Source: an uncultured Kiritimatiellota bacterium (GTDB taxonomy: Bacteria; Verrucomicrobiota; Kiritimatiellia; RFP12; UBA1067). From it: a stretch of 64,000 bases of DNA. Shown here piece by piece: positions 54,873 to 63,935 of the stretch. The number at the start of each line of letters is the position of its first letter. Positions within the stretch are counted from its first letter, which is position 1. The notes under the pieces were generated by a model that was not told the origin of the DNA, ran no database searches, and saw only the letters and a list, made by a program, of their open reading frames with translations. The stretch covers positions 18,002 through 82,001 of the forward strand of contig CAKTZA010000009.1 of the NCBI GenBank assembly GCA_934635045.1, given 5' to 3'. A program made the position numbers and the translations under genes.

Positions 54873-57800
54873 TCATTTCAGCCACGCCTTCACCTTCTCG
54901 AAGTCGAACGGCGGTTCGCCGTAGAGGAATCCGTTCGTGTGCGATTCGCCGCCCTGCTCGTAGGCGATGTCGAGGAAGCCCTGTCCCGTCCAGTCCACCG
55001 AGCCGATGACCTTCGCCGCGTTGGACGGAACCGCGTAGGTCGCCTCGAACAGCGTCCGGCCGCTTTCCCGGTCGGCGATCCGCACCTTTCCGGAAACGGG
55101 CTTCAGCGTGTCGTTGACGGCGACGACCGCGTGATCGTCGCGCACAAGGACGAGCTGGTCGTGCTGCACGTTGCGAATGGCGTCGTACGCCCGCTTCTTG
55201 CCGCCGTAGTAATCGACGACCGCATCGGAGATCTGCGGCCAGCCGTCGCGGACGTTCCACCAGATGAGCCCGTTCTTCCGCGTGAACTTCTGCGAGCGGA
55301 ACAGCTCCACGAACGTCTTCATCGCCTCGGCCTGCACGATCTGGGAGGCCAGGATGAAGTCGTCCAGATCCGTCGGCACGTCGCCGAACTGAAGCTTCAC
55401 CTGGTTCGTCATGAGCGAGTTGCGGCGGAAGCCGAACCCGTTCAGCCACGCGTCGGACGCCTTGAACTGCCATTCCTCGTTCCAGTGATAGTCCCTCTTC
55501 GGATCCTTCCCGGTGACCTTCGTCCAGGGATAGACATGGTCCGGCGTCATCATCCGCTCCAGCGACGCGCGGTTCGGGCAGCCGTGATAGCCCATCTCGC
55601 TTGCGAACCAGCACGGCGCATTCGTGTAGAACGGCACCTTGTAATACGCCCGCGCGCCCCAGAGGTGCTCCTCGCTCGGCGTCGCCCGCCCGGCCACGAC
55701 ATCGGGCGAGTAGTAGGGCGAGCTCGGCAGGTAGGGGCGCGTCACGTCGAACTCCCGCACGACGGACGGCAAGGTGACGCGGCTCGTCACGTCCTCGGAC
55801 GGATCCCAGTGGATCGCCGCCGAATCGCCCAGCCGCCAGCGCGGCGCGCCGTCGTTCTCGTTGTTGCCGCTCCACAGGGCGAGCGACGGATGGTTGCGGA
55901 AGCGGAGGACGACCTGAATCGCCTCCTCCCGCGTCCGGCGCTGGTAGTCGGGGTCGAAGGGGAACATCGAGCAGCCCGTCATGAAGTCCTGCCACACGAG
56001 GACGCCGTTCTCGTCGCACCAGTCGAAGAACGCATCGGGCTCATAGACGCCACCACCCCAGACGCGGATCATGTTGCAGTTCAAGTCCCTGAAGAGCTCC
56101 AGCGTCGGCAGGAGGCGTTCGGCGGCGCGGCCGGGGAGCGCATCGAGCGGCACCCAGTTCGCGCCGCGCACGTAGAGCGGCTCGCCGTTCACCTTGAAGA
56201 GGAACTGGCCCGGACGGTCCGGCCCGTAAATGTCGTCACGGACGAGCTCGACCGTGCGGAGGCCGATGCGCTCCGCGTGTCGCGCACGGCGTGTGCCGTC
56301 CGCGCCGACGACCTCGACGAACGCCTCGTACAGGGCCGGCTCGCCGAATCCGCGCGGCCACCAGAACGCCGCGTCGGAGACGGACAGCGCGAACTTCTGC
56401 TGGAAATGCCGCGCCTTGAACGTCTGCTGCGCCACGACCTTTCCGGCGCGGCGGAGCCCCACCGTCACCTGCGCGCGGTCCAGCTCCGCAAACGGCAGGT
56501 CGATCCGGCAGGCGCCGACCAGCGAGGCGCGCCGGGCGGCGCGGTCGATCGACTTCACGATCCAGCTCGTCTGGTCAATGCGGATCGGGCCCTGCGTCTC
56601 CACGCGGACGTCGCGCCAGAGCCCCGAGACGAACAGGCGCGGGAAGATGTCCCAGCCGCCCATGTGCCCGGCCTTGCGGTACGGCTCGCCCTCGGCACCG
56701 CCCTGCATCGTGTAGCCCAGCTCGCCCAGCGTCTTCGTCTTGGCGTCGAGCAGCACGCTGCGCAGGAGAACCTGCACGACGTTCGTCCCCGGCTTCAGGC
56801 GCTCCGTGACGTCAAAGCGATGGGCGACGAGCATGTTGTCCGTCTCGCCGATCCGCACGCCGTTCAGGAAGACGTCCGCGAGCGTGTCGATGCCGTCGAA
56901 GACGAGGACGGCCCGCCCGCCGTCGGCGACCGCCGGCGCCTCGAACGCCTTCTCGTACAGCCACTGGTAGCCCTCGTACGGACGAAACGCCCGCGCGTTC
57001 AGCCCGATTTCCGGCGGCGGCAGGATCCCCGCCCGGACGAGGTCGAGTTCGCAGTTCCCTGGCACGGTCGCCGTGACGGTCTGGGCCGTCGCCGGCGCGG
57101 GCAGCGTCCGCTGCGCGCCCGAATCGGGCTCGGGCCAATAGGAGAGCTTCCACGCCCCGTTGAGCGACAGCTGGGCATCTGGCCGCGTCGGGGCGCGCCG
57201 TCCCCAGGGGCGCGCGGGCGGGCGGCACATCAGCTCGTCGAGCGCGCGGCCGACCGCTTCGGGAGAAGACTTGAACGTGACGCGCCCGTGCGGCGACTGC
57301 AGGTCGTCCGTCCAGACGTTCTCGCCGTCCGTGCTGACCATGCGGTGGACGCCGCGCTGGAGGCCGAAATGCGGCTCGAGGCCGCGCACCGCGACGAGCG
57401 CGGCAATCTCGTCCCAGCTCGGATGGCCTGCCATCTGATCCCAGCTCTCGCCCGGCACGACCTTGTGGCGCGGCGTCAGGCGGTTGCGAAACGCATCGCG
57501 GATGGGATTCGCCGTGTCGGGGAGTTCCGCGACGGCGCGCCCCGCGTAGCAGTGCCGCCCGATCGGGAAGTCGACAAACGTGATCGGCACGTTCGTCGGC
57601 CAGTTCGCGAACGCGTACGCGCTCGCCGCCGGGTCGTGCTTCGAGTTGTATTCCTTTCCCTTCGGATAGTCGCTCGCCATGCAGACCCACCGCGCCACCT
57701 TGCGTGCGACGAGCGCGCGGTCGGCCCTCAGCAGGTCGGCGACGTTGTTGAGGAAGCCCACCGAGCAGAGGACGACGCTCCTGTCAGGCGCGGCGGCGAG

Positions 57801-58199
57801 CGCAGCGCGGTAGACGTCGACCGCCGGCGGCGCGTTCGTCGAGACGGCGTGGCGGACGAGGTTCGGATACTTCTCCGGCAGGCCGTACCCCGCATCGCCC
57901 GGCCCCTGACGTCCGCCCGACCGCGCACAGCCGACGGGGATATCGGGACGTCCGTAGTAGGCGTTGATGATCTCGCAGACGGCGACGGACTTGTTGCCCT
58001 CGCCCCACGTGTTGCTGCCGACGGCGATGATCTCGCATTCGCCGGCGTCCGCCAGCGTGTGCAGGATCGCGAGCGCGCCCACGTCATCGTAGTCCGTGTA
58101 CATGTCGGTGTCGAAGATGACGCGCGGCACCTCCGCCGCAAAACAGTTCGCGGCAATCGCCGCCAGCGTCGCCCACACCATCAGGAATCGTCTGGTCAT
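54873..58199 (-). CDS. nucleoside hydrolase fused to a GH2 beta-mannosidase-like enzyme
   Basis: 1108 residues with a signal peptide (MVWATLAAIAANCFA). Residues about 25-330 are an inosine/uridine-preferring nucleoside hydrolase: the calcium motif DTDMYTDYDDVGALAI starts at Asp30, with later GECEIIAVGSNTWGEGN and an FDFPIGRHCY-like base. From about 350 the protein is GH2: a galactose-binding-like N-domain (GAWKLSYWPEPDSGAQRT), immunoglobulin-like domains, and a TIM barrel with acid/base Glu781 in LWSGNNEN and nucleophile Glu868 in FASEMGYHG. ALMOST all GH2 motifs are beta-mannosidase-like. Fusion of these two enzymes is unusual. It is the last gene before truB and follows a PIG-L gene. Confidence 0.88.
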   Translation of the reverse strand: MTRRFLMVWATLAAIAANCFAAEVPRVIFDTDMYTDYDDVGALAILHTLADAGECEIIAVGSNTWGEGNKSVAVCEIINAYYGRPDIPVGCARSGGRQGPGDAGYGLPEKYPNLVRHAVSTNAPPAVDVYRAALAAAPDRSVVLCSVGFLNNVADLLRADRALVARKVARWVCMASDYPKGKEYNSKHDPAASAYAFANWPTNVPITFVDFPIGRHCYAGRAVAELPDTANPIRDAFRNRLTPRHKVVPGESWDQMAGHPSWDEIAALVAVRGLEPHFGLQRGVHRMVSTDGENVWTDDLQSPHGRVTFKSSPEAVGRALDELMCRPPARPWGRRAPTRPDAQLSLNGAWKLSYWPEPDSGAQRTLPAPATAQTVTATVPGNCELDLVRAGILPPPEIGLNARAFRPYEGYQWLYEKAFEAPAVADGGRAVLVFDGIDTLADVFLNGVRIGETDNMLVAHRFDVTERLKPGTNVVQVLLRSVLLDAKTKTLGELGYTMQGGAEGEPYRKAGHMGGWDIFPRLFVSGLWRDVRVETQGPIRIDQTSWIVKSIDRAARRASLVGACRIDLPFAELDRAQVTVGLRRAGKVVAQQTFKARHFQQKFALSVSDAAFWWPRGFGEPALYEAFVEVVGADGTRRARHAERIGLRTVELVRDDIYGPDRPGQFLFKVNGEPLYVRGANWVPLDALPGRAAERLLPTLELFRDLNCNMIRVWGGGVYEPDAFFDWCDENGVLVWQDFMTGCSMFPFDPDYQRRTREEAIQVVLRFRNHPSLALWSGNNENDGAPRWRLGDSAAIHWDPSEDVTSRVTLPSVVREFDVTRPYLPSSPYYSPDVVAGRATPSEEHLWGARAYYKVPFYTNAPCWFASEMGYHGCPNRASLERMMTPDHVYPWTKVTGKDPKRDYHWNEEWQFKASDAWLNGFGFRRNSLMTNQVKLQFGDVPTDLDDFILASQIVQAEAMKTFVELFRSQKFTRKNGLIWWNVRDGWPQISDAVVDYYGGKKRAYDAIRNVQHDQLVLVRDDHAVVAVNDTLKPVSGKVRIADRESGRTLFEATYAVPSNAAKVIGSVDWTGQGFLDIAYEQGGESHTNGFLYGEPPFDFEKVKAWLK

Positions 58200-58241
58200 A
58201 AGCCTATTCTTTCCAATCACTCCGCACCGCCTTTTCGGTTA

Positions 58242-59012
58242 TCATGAGGAGACGCCCGACAGCGTGTCGAAAATGCCGCGCCCGGGCGGGACAGTCCCCG
58301 GGAAGACGCCGAAGACCTCGGCGTAGCGCCCGACGTTGCCCCAGACGTGACGGGCATGGACGCGGCTCGACTCGATCTTCCGCTCGGCGATCTCCGGCCC
58401 GTCCTGGCACGCCCAGAGCGAGATGACCTCCCGGCGGCGCTCGGTGAGCGCCGTGACGTCCACGTAGTAGCGCGACTGGAAGGCGCGGCTCTGACTGTCC
58501 TGCTCCTGGAAGTAGATTTCCGGCCTGAATCCCGCGAGCTGCGCGGCTTTCAATGCCGCCGCCGCGCTCATCATGTGGTCGTAGTGCGTCTCGATGAGCG
58601 AATGCACGATGATCGCGCGCGGCTTCAGCCTGCGGAACGCCGCCGCCATCCGCTCGCAGGTCTCGCGCCCCGCGAATGCCTCGCCGTCGATCTCGTCGAA
58701 CCAGTGCAGCGGCACGCCGATTGCGCGGCAGACCGCCTCGTCCTCCGCCGTGCGCAGCTTCCGGCAGGAGCCGTCACGGTACGCCGCCTCGCCAAGCCCA
58801 CGCTCGCCATGCGTGTACTCGAAGACGTGCACGTCGTAGACCTCGGCGAGGCGCATGACCGTGCCGACCGAGCCGGCGAGGTCATCCGGGTGGCACGAGA
58901 CGTAGACGACCACGTCGCGCGGCGCGGACGGGCCCTTTCGTTCGGCGCCGACGGCGATTGTCCCCGCCGTGGCGGCCGCACCCATCAGGAAGCCCTTACG
59001 GGACAGATTCAT
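58242..59012 (-). CDS. PIG-L family deacetylase
   Basis: 256 residues. The N-terminus MNLSRKGFLMGAAATAGTIAVGA is a Tat-like or lipoprotein-less signal. The zinc motif HPDD (41-44) sits in VYVSCHPDDLAGSVGTVMRLA, with later EIDGEAFAGRETCERMAAAFRRLKPRAIIVHS, ETHYDHMMSAAAAL and YYVDVTAL. PIG-L enzymes de-N-acetylate GlcNAc-linked substrates. It follows a heparan-alpha-glucosaminide N-acetyltransferase-like gene by 23 nt, so the two form an acetylation/deacetylation pair for an amino sugar (inference). Confidence 0.88.
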   Translation of the reverse strand: MNLSRKGFLMGAAATAGTIAVGAERKGPSAPRDVVVYVSCHPDDLAGSVGTVMRLAEVYDVHVFEYTHGERGLGEAAYRDGSCRKLRTAEDEAVCRAIGVPLHWFDEIDGEAFAGRETCERMAAAFRRLKPRAIIVHSLIETHYDHMMSAAAALKAAQLAGFRPEIYFQEQDSQSRAFQSRYYVDVTALTERRREVISLWACQDGPEIAERKIESSRVHARHVWGNVGRYAEVFGVFPGTVPPGRGIFDTLSGVSS

Positions 59013-59035
59013 CGTGAGCAACCTTTCCTTGTTCT

Positions 59036-60190
59036 TTAGACCTTGAGGAAGACATTCTTGCGGTAGAGGAAATAGAGGAGAAGCCAGCAGGTCGCGACGT
59101 AGGCGAGCGCCAACCCGACGGGCTGCCACGCCGCCGGCAGCAGGGCCGCCGCGCCGCCGAAGAGGAATTCCGACGCCGCGTGAAGCCCGACGACGCGCTG
59201 CACGAGATAGATCGTGATCGCGTTCATGCCGATCACGCGGAAGAAGAGCGTGCCGCCGCGCCAGCCCTTCACGTCAATGACGAAGTAGAACAGCGCGAGC
59301 AGGGCCGCCGAACAGCCGCCCGCGACCAGCACGAAGGAACTTGACCAGAGAGCCTTAACGACGGGGATGGACAGCGACATCAGCAGCCCGCATCCGACCA
59401 TCGCCACCGACGACGCGAGAAGGATCAGCACCTTTTTGCCGCCGGAAAGCGCACTGCGCAGAAGCTCGCCCGCGAACATCCCGAGCATCGGCGTGACGAT
59501 GCTCGGCAGGATCCCGGCGGTCCCCTCTGGGTCGAAGAGCGGCTTGTAGATATGGCTGCCGAAGAGCGTGCGGTCGATCCAGCAGCCGAGGTTGCCCTCG
59601 GGCGAGAACGGCGCGGCGTCCGGGAAGTCCGGCGCACCGACGAAGCGGAATGCGAGCCACGAGCCGACCAGCAGCGCGACGGCGATCCCAGCCCGCGCCG
59701 TGCGCCCGAACGAGAGGTACAGGAGCGCGGCGACCATCCACGCCAGGCCGATGAGCTGCAGGACGCCGAAGATGCGCACGTGGGCGAGGTCGAGCTTGAG
59801 GAACCCGTTGTAGACGAGGCCGAGGAAGATCAGCGTCAGGCCGCGCCGCACCGCGTGCCACGCGAGCGCGGCCCTCGTCGCGCCCTGCGCAAGCCGCTTC
59901 GCCGCCGAGAACGGGAAGCTCACGCCCGCGATGAAGAGGAAGAGCGGGAAGATCAGGTCCTCGAACGCGAACCCCTCCCACGGGACGTGGCAGAACTGCT
60001 GCGCGAACGCGCAGTCGGGCGCACCAAGCGCCGCGCAGAGGGCGAGCATCAGCGGCCCGCCGCCCATGATGAAGAGCATGTCGAAGCCGCGCAGGACGTC
60101 GAGCGAGAGGAGGCGCGAACCCCTCTTTCCAGATGCAGTTTCCGTCGTCTGATGCGCCCCCGCAACCTCTGTAATGTCAAGACTTTTCAT
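59036..60190 (-). CDS. heparan-alpha-glucosaminide N-acetyltransferase-like membrane protein (DUF5009)
   Basis: 384 residues with about ten hydrophobic helices. RLLSLDVLRGFDMLFIMGGGPLML and FEDLIFPLFLFIAGVSFPFSAAKRLAQGATRAALAWHAVRRGLTLIFLGLVYNGFLKLDL are the signature of the DUF5009/HGSNAT family, which moves acetyl groups across the membrane on to glucosamine termini. Start ATG 60190 lies 7 nt after an extended -10 box; leaderless. The next genes (PIG-L, nucleoside hydrolase-GH2) are co-directional and close. Confidence 0.9.
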   Translation of the reverse strand: MKSLDITEVAGAHQTTETASGKRGSRLLSLDVLRGFDMLFIMGGGPLMLALCAALGAPDCAFAQQFCHVPWEGFAFEDLIFPLFLFIAGVSFPFSAAKRLAQGATRAALAWHAVRRGLTLIFLGLVYNGFLKLDLAHVRIFGVLQLIGLAWMVAALLYLSFGRTARAGIAVALLVGSWLAFRFVGAPDFPDAAPFSPEGNLGCWIDRTLFGSHIYKPLFDPEGTAGILPSIVTPMLGMFAGELLRSALSGGKKVLILLASSVAMVGCGLLMSLSIPVVKALWSSSFVLVAGGCSAALLALFYFVIDVKGWRGGTLFFRVIGMNAITIYLVQRVVGLHAASEFLFGGAAALLPAAWQPVGLALAYVATCWLLLYFLYRKNVFLKV

Positions 60191-60197
60191 GCCTCGT

Positions 60198-60206
60198 ATT
60201 ATAGCA
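60198..60206 (-). promoter_or_regulatory. extended -10 promoter for the DUF5009 gene (leaderless)
   Basis: TGCTATAAT, 7 nt before ATG 60190. Confidence 0.72.
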
Positions 60207-60246
60207 TATCCTGGCGCACGCCCGCGCGGCACGACCGCCACGCCCA

Positions 60247-62187
60247 TCACCGCACCTGCGAACTTTCCTCGTTTGTCGTCCGCCAGCGGGCGGCCAGCAT
60301 GGGCAAAAAGACGCCGCCGACGGCACTCCGCGCCATGAAGTACCGGTGGCGACCGTTGTCCGCCCAGTACCAGTCCGTGAACGGAACCCGATCCGGCGTC
60401 TCGTCGAGGAAGCGGTGCAGTGGCGCGACGAGCGCCTCGAAGTCCTCCCGGCTGCCGCTCAGCGTCGCGCTCCACACGAGCCAGTCGGCCTTCGTGTAGG
60501 TCCGGCGACAGTCCAACGGCGTCCCGTACGGCAGCGCCAGCCTGCGATACGCCGCGCACTCGGCCGCGCCGACAGACGGCGGGAAGAGCGACAGGCCCAG
60601 CACGCGATCCCAGACAAGATTGTACTTCAGGCTCCACGTGTCGTTGCCCTCCCCCCGCCGCTCTGTAAAGGCGATCTTCGTGCCGCCCTCGCGTCCGCCG
60701 CACGCCCGCTCCGTCCACTGCCGAGCCATCCCCTCCGCCAGCTGACGGTACCTGTCCGCGACGTCCGCCTCGCCGCGCAGACGCGCCATCTCAGCGTAGC
60801 CGCCCAGCGCGACAACCGTCTTGGCGGAGAGGTTGGCGTTGTGCGCGAGATGCCCGGCGAAATCGTCCGTGCACAACTGGTCGCCGGGGTCGAATCCCGT
60901 CTCCGCCAGGTATTCCGCCCAGCGCGTCACCGTCGGCCACCAGCGCGAGGCGTAGTCGGCGTTCCCTTCCTGCCGCGCCAGCGCCGCCAGCGCGACCAGC
61001 ATGTTGCCGCACTCCTCGACCGGCATGCGGGAGGCGTCGTCGCGACCGCCGCCGACGGACGACCCGTCCGACATCCCGTAGTACTGCCTGTCGCCGACGG
61101 GATAGAGGCCGACGTCATGCGGCGCGTACGGGTAGGGCCAGCGCCCGGACGACGCATAGACCATGACCGGGCAGAGCGTCGCCCGGACCAGCGTCGGCCC
61201 CAGCAGGAGGAGGTGCGGCAGCTGGGGGTACAGGAGATCGACGGTGCCCATGCAGCCGTTCGACCCGTTCTCCTTCGAGAACATCAGCATCTCCCCGTTC
61301 TCGGCAGCGACGACATTGCAGGCCGCGAGGCTCTGCCGGTAGGCAAGCGCGGCGACGTCGGCGTACTTCCGCCCGCCGACTCGTTCGCAGGCGGCATCCC
61401 ACGTTCGGTCAAAGGCGTCCAGCCGCCGGCACGCGTCCGGGTAGTCGGCCTCGGCCTCCGCCAGCATGGCCTCGAAGGTTTTCCCCTCCCTTCGCCACCA
61501 GGCCGGACATGCCCGCCCCAGGAAGCGAAGCCCCGCAAGGTCGTCGTATGCCAGGATCCAGTGGCAGCCGGTTGCGCCGTCCCGCTTCGGGCCGACCGTC
61601 CAGGCATACCCCCAGTCGCAGCGCATGAAGTCGTCCGTCCGGCTGAACGGCCGCTGCTGCGCGCGCCCGACCCGGACGGCCTCAAGCCCGGAGACCCGAC
61701 ATCGGTTGGTCGTCATCTCGGCCGTGTCGTCGTCCGTGGCCATCGCCGAGGCGACGGACAGGTCGGCCGTCCAGTCCGCCGCCCCCTCCACCTTCAGCGT
61801 CACGTAGGTGACGGGTCGCGAGAAGCGGTCCATGTCCTCGGCCGTCTTGTCCGTCGAGAAGCGCAGCTCCGCCCGGACGTGCCCGTCCGCAAAACTCGCG
61901 ACCGTCTGCGTCGGCCAGACCCGGAGGGCGACCTGCGGCATGGCCGCGACCGCCGTCGGCGCGGCGCCGCAGAGTCGCCAGGCCCGCCCGTCCGCCCTCA
62001 GGACGACCGAGACCGGCTGGGCCGCGCCCGACCAGTGCGTCGTCTCGACGTCCGTCAGCCGATCGGCCGCGCTCCAGACGGAAAAGAAGGGATCGTTCGC
62101 GACGAGCGGCACCGCCGGCGGACGGAACCCAGCCGTCACGACGCCAACCGCCGCGAGCGCCAACGCATTCACCCACCGATTCGCCAT
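60247..62187 (-). CDS. glutaminase-A-like secreted protein (six-hairpin, DUF4965/DUF5127 type)
   Basis: 646 residues with a signal peptide (ALALAAVGVVTAG). The order of motifs is that of fungal/bacterial glutaminase-A-like proteins: RPPAVPLVANDPFFSVWSAADRLTDVETTHWSG at the start, RFSTDKTAEDMDRFSRPVTYVTLKVEGA, then an alpha/alpha six-hairpin region with DLLYPQLPHLLLLGPTLVRA, YPYAPHDVGLYPVGDRQYYG, LCTDDFAGHLAHNANLSAKTVVALGGYA, YTKADWLVWSATLSG and SAVGGVFLPML. Activity on polysaccharides is suspected but not known; several members sit in polysaccharide loci. It is 13 nt after the LamG-type gene. Confidence 0.85.
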   Translation of the reverse strand: MANRWVNALALAAVGVVTAGFRPPAVPLVANDPFFSVWSAADRLTDVETTHWSGAAQPVSVVLRADGRAWRLCGAAPTAVAAMPQVALRVWPTQTVASFADGHVRAELRFSTDKTAEDMDRFSRPVTYVTLKVEGAADWTADLSVASAMATDDDTAEMTTNRCRVSGLEAVRVGRAQQRPFSRTDDFMRCDWGYAWTVGPKRDGATGCHWILAYDDLAGLRFLGRACPAWWRREGKTFEAMLAEAEADYPDACRRLDAFDRTWDAACERVGGRKYADVAALAYRQSLAACNVVAAENGEMLMFSKENGSNGCMGTVDLLYPQLPHLLLLGPTLVRATLCPVMVYASSGRWPYPYAPHDVGLYPVGDRQYYGMSDGSSVGGGRDDASRMPVEECGNMLVALAALARQEGNADYASRWWPTVTRWAEYLAETGFDPGDQLCTDDFAGHLAHNANLSAKTVVALGGYAEMARLRGEADVADRYRQLAEGMARQWTERACGGREGGTKIAFTERRGEGNDTWSLKYNLVWDRVLGLSLFPPSVGAAECAAYRRLALPYGTPLDCRRTYTKADWLVWSATLSGSREDFEALVAPLHRFLDETPDRVPFTDWYWADNGRHRYFMARSAVGGVFLPMLAARWRTTNEESSQVR

Positions 62188-62200
62188 CAGTCGCCTCCTG

Positions 62201-63935
62201 TCAGCGCAAGATGAGCAGTCCGCCCCTCAAGGGCCTAAGCTCCATCCTGTAGCGCGTGATGCGGATCAGGTGCTCCGTGTCGTTCGGGATCGACAGCGTC
62301 AGCTCGTTCTCCTCGGAGAGGAGGTCGGCCGGAATCCGGAAGCGGTAGCTGCTGTCGGTCGCAACGGACTCGACCGTGCCGAACGGCGTCCCGTTGAGCG
62401 CCAGCTCGACGGGGAACGGGGCCGACGTGCCCTTCCAGCCCGTCGTGATGCGGAAGATCGCCTTGCAGCGACCGACCGCCTCCGGCGGCAGCTTGAACGC
62501 AATGGCGTTCGTGCAGAGCATGCCCATGACCGCCGCCCCCCTGTCGCTGCGGTTGTAGATCGACATGTGGTAGTGCTTCAGGTTGCCGTCCGCAAGGTCG
62601 AACCGATTGGTCGAGACGTATTCGTACCCCATGTCCTTCTCGTCGCCCGTGCCGCGCGCCCAGCTGCCGCCGAGCTCCAGCGCGTTCACCTGCACAGCGC
62701 CAGCCAGCGAATCCGTGCGCCGCACCGTCAGGCGGTTGACGCCGTCCCTGAAGAAACCGCCATCGACGCAGAGCGCCACAAACCCGCCCGGCGTCACGTC
62801 GACAGGCCCAATCGCCGAACCGTTGACCGACACGAGGAGCGTGCCGGCGACGGACTTCGCGTCCGCCTTCAGCCTCAGGAACTGGGTCAGGTCCGTCTCC
62901 TGCGGAAACCGGCACGTCCAGTCGACCGAGAACGACTCCCCTGCCGCCGCAAGTTCCGTGTTGAGGTCTTCCCAGCGCCCGCGCGAATCGACCTCCCGCG
63001 TCGTCTTCCTGTAGAGCGGCGTGACGTCCGCCGCCTCGCTGCCGATGCGGAAGACCGACGGATGCCCGTTCGACATCGCCTCCTTCATCTCGTCGAGCGA
63101 CAGGGCCCGCGTCCAGAACGCATACTGGTGATACGCCCCGCGAAAGACGCTCGCGTTGTTGCCGCTCGCGTCGGAAACGCCGTTCGTCCACACGCCGGCG
63201 TCGCCGACATTGAAGTTGTTGCACCCCAGTCTGAACTTGTGCCAGTAGGAGCGGATGCCGAGATAGATCTTTTCCGGCACGTCCGAGATCTCCCAGGTGC
63301 GGATGCGACTGGACGAGCCGTCGACGTCGAACACGTAGGCCACGCGGACGAGGCGCGCGCCGTCGTCCACGCTGATGGCGAAGTCGACCCACTGCCCCGG
63401 ATTGAAGCGCGTGTTCGTGCGCTTGCCGACGTCGATGTCGTCGGGATACCCCTCGTCGCGGCAGTGGTCGTACCACTGGTTGCCGATGCGCAGCGCCGGC
63501 CAGCTCCCTTCGCGGTCGTTCCACCGCCGCAAGGCCAGCTGGACGCTGCTTCCCGTCGCGCCCCACTCCCAGCCCCACTCGGCGACCGGCGAGCTCACGT
63601 TGTAGCGCCTGCAGTACGGCTCGTCCACGCGAAAGCGAATCACCGACGACCACGCGGGGCAGTTGCCCGAATAGTCCTTCAGGAAGTCCGGCAGCAGCAG
63701 CGCGTTGCTCGTGCCCGTGACGACCGCGTATTCTTTCCCGTCGATGACGACCATCTCGTTTGTCGTGACGGGCTGGGGCAGCTCCAAACACGGTACGCCC
63801 GTGAGCGTTTCGCTCGCGTAGGGGCAGCGGACGTCCATCGTCGTCACCCGCAGGGGCGGACAGTCCGCCTTCACCGCCGTCGCGCCATGCGTCGCGGCAG
63901 CCGCATCAGCCGCATGCAGGACGTCGGGGAGGCTT
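62201..63935 (-). CDS. LamG-like concanavalin-fold surface protein, N-terminus beyond the window
   Basis: At least 557 residues from GTG 63874, and the frame stays open upstream to the G tract, so the true start is probably outside. Repeated beta strands with LPDFLKDYSGNCPAWSSVIRFRVDEPY, GNNASVFRGAYHQYAFWTRALSLDEMKEAMSNGHPSVFRI (typical LamG final strands), then a second domain with LRLKADAKSVAGTLLVSVNGSAIGPVDVTPGGFVAL, and a third resembling galactose-binding or CBM-like folds. Probably a secreted carbohydrate-binding protein acting with the glutaminase-A-like protein downstream. Confidence 0.65.

Noticed and set aside
27..63605. Many long plus-strand open frames, some above 500 codons (for example opposite the GH2 fusion and opposite miaB)
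   Set aside because: They are antiparallel shadows of high-GC minus-strand genes: Arg-rich, without ribosome-binding sites or recognisable motifs.
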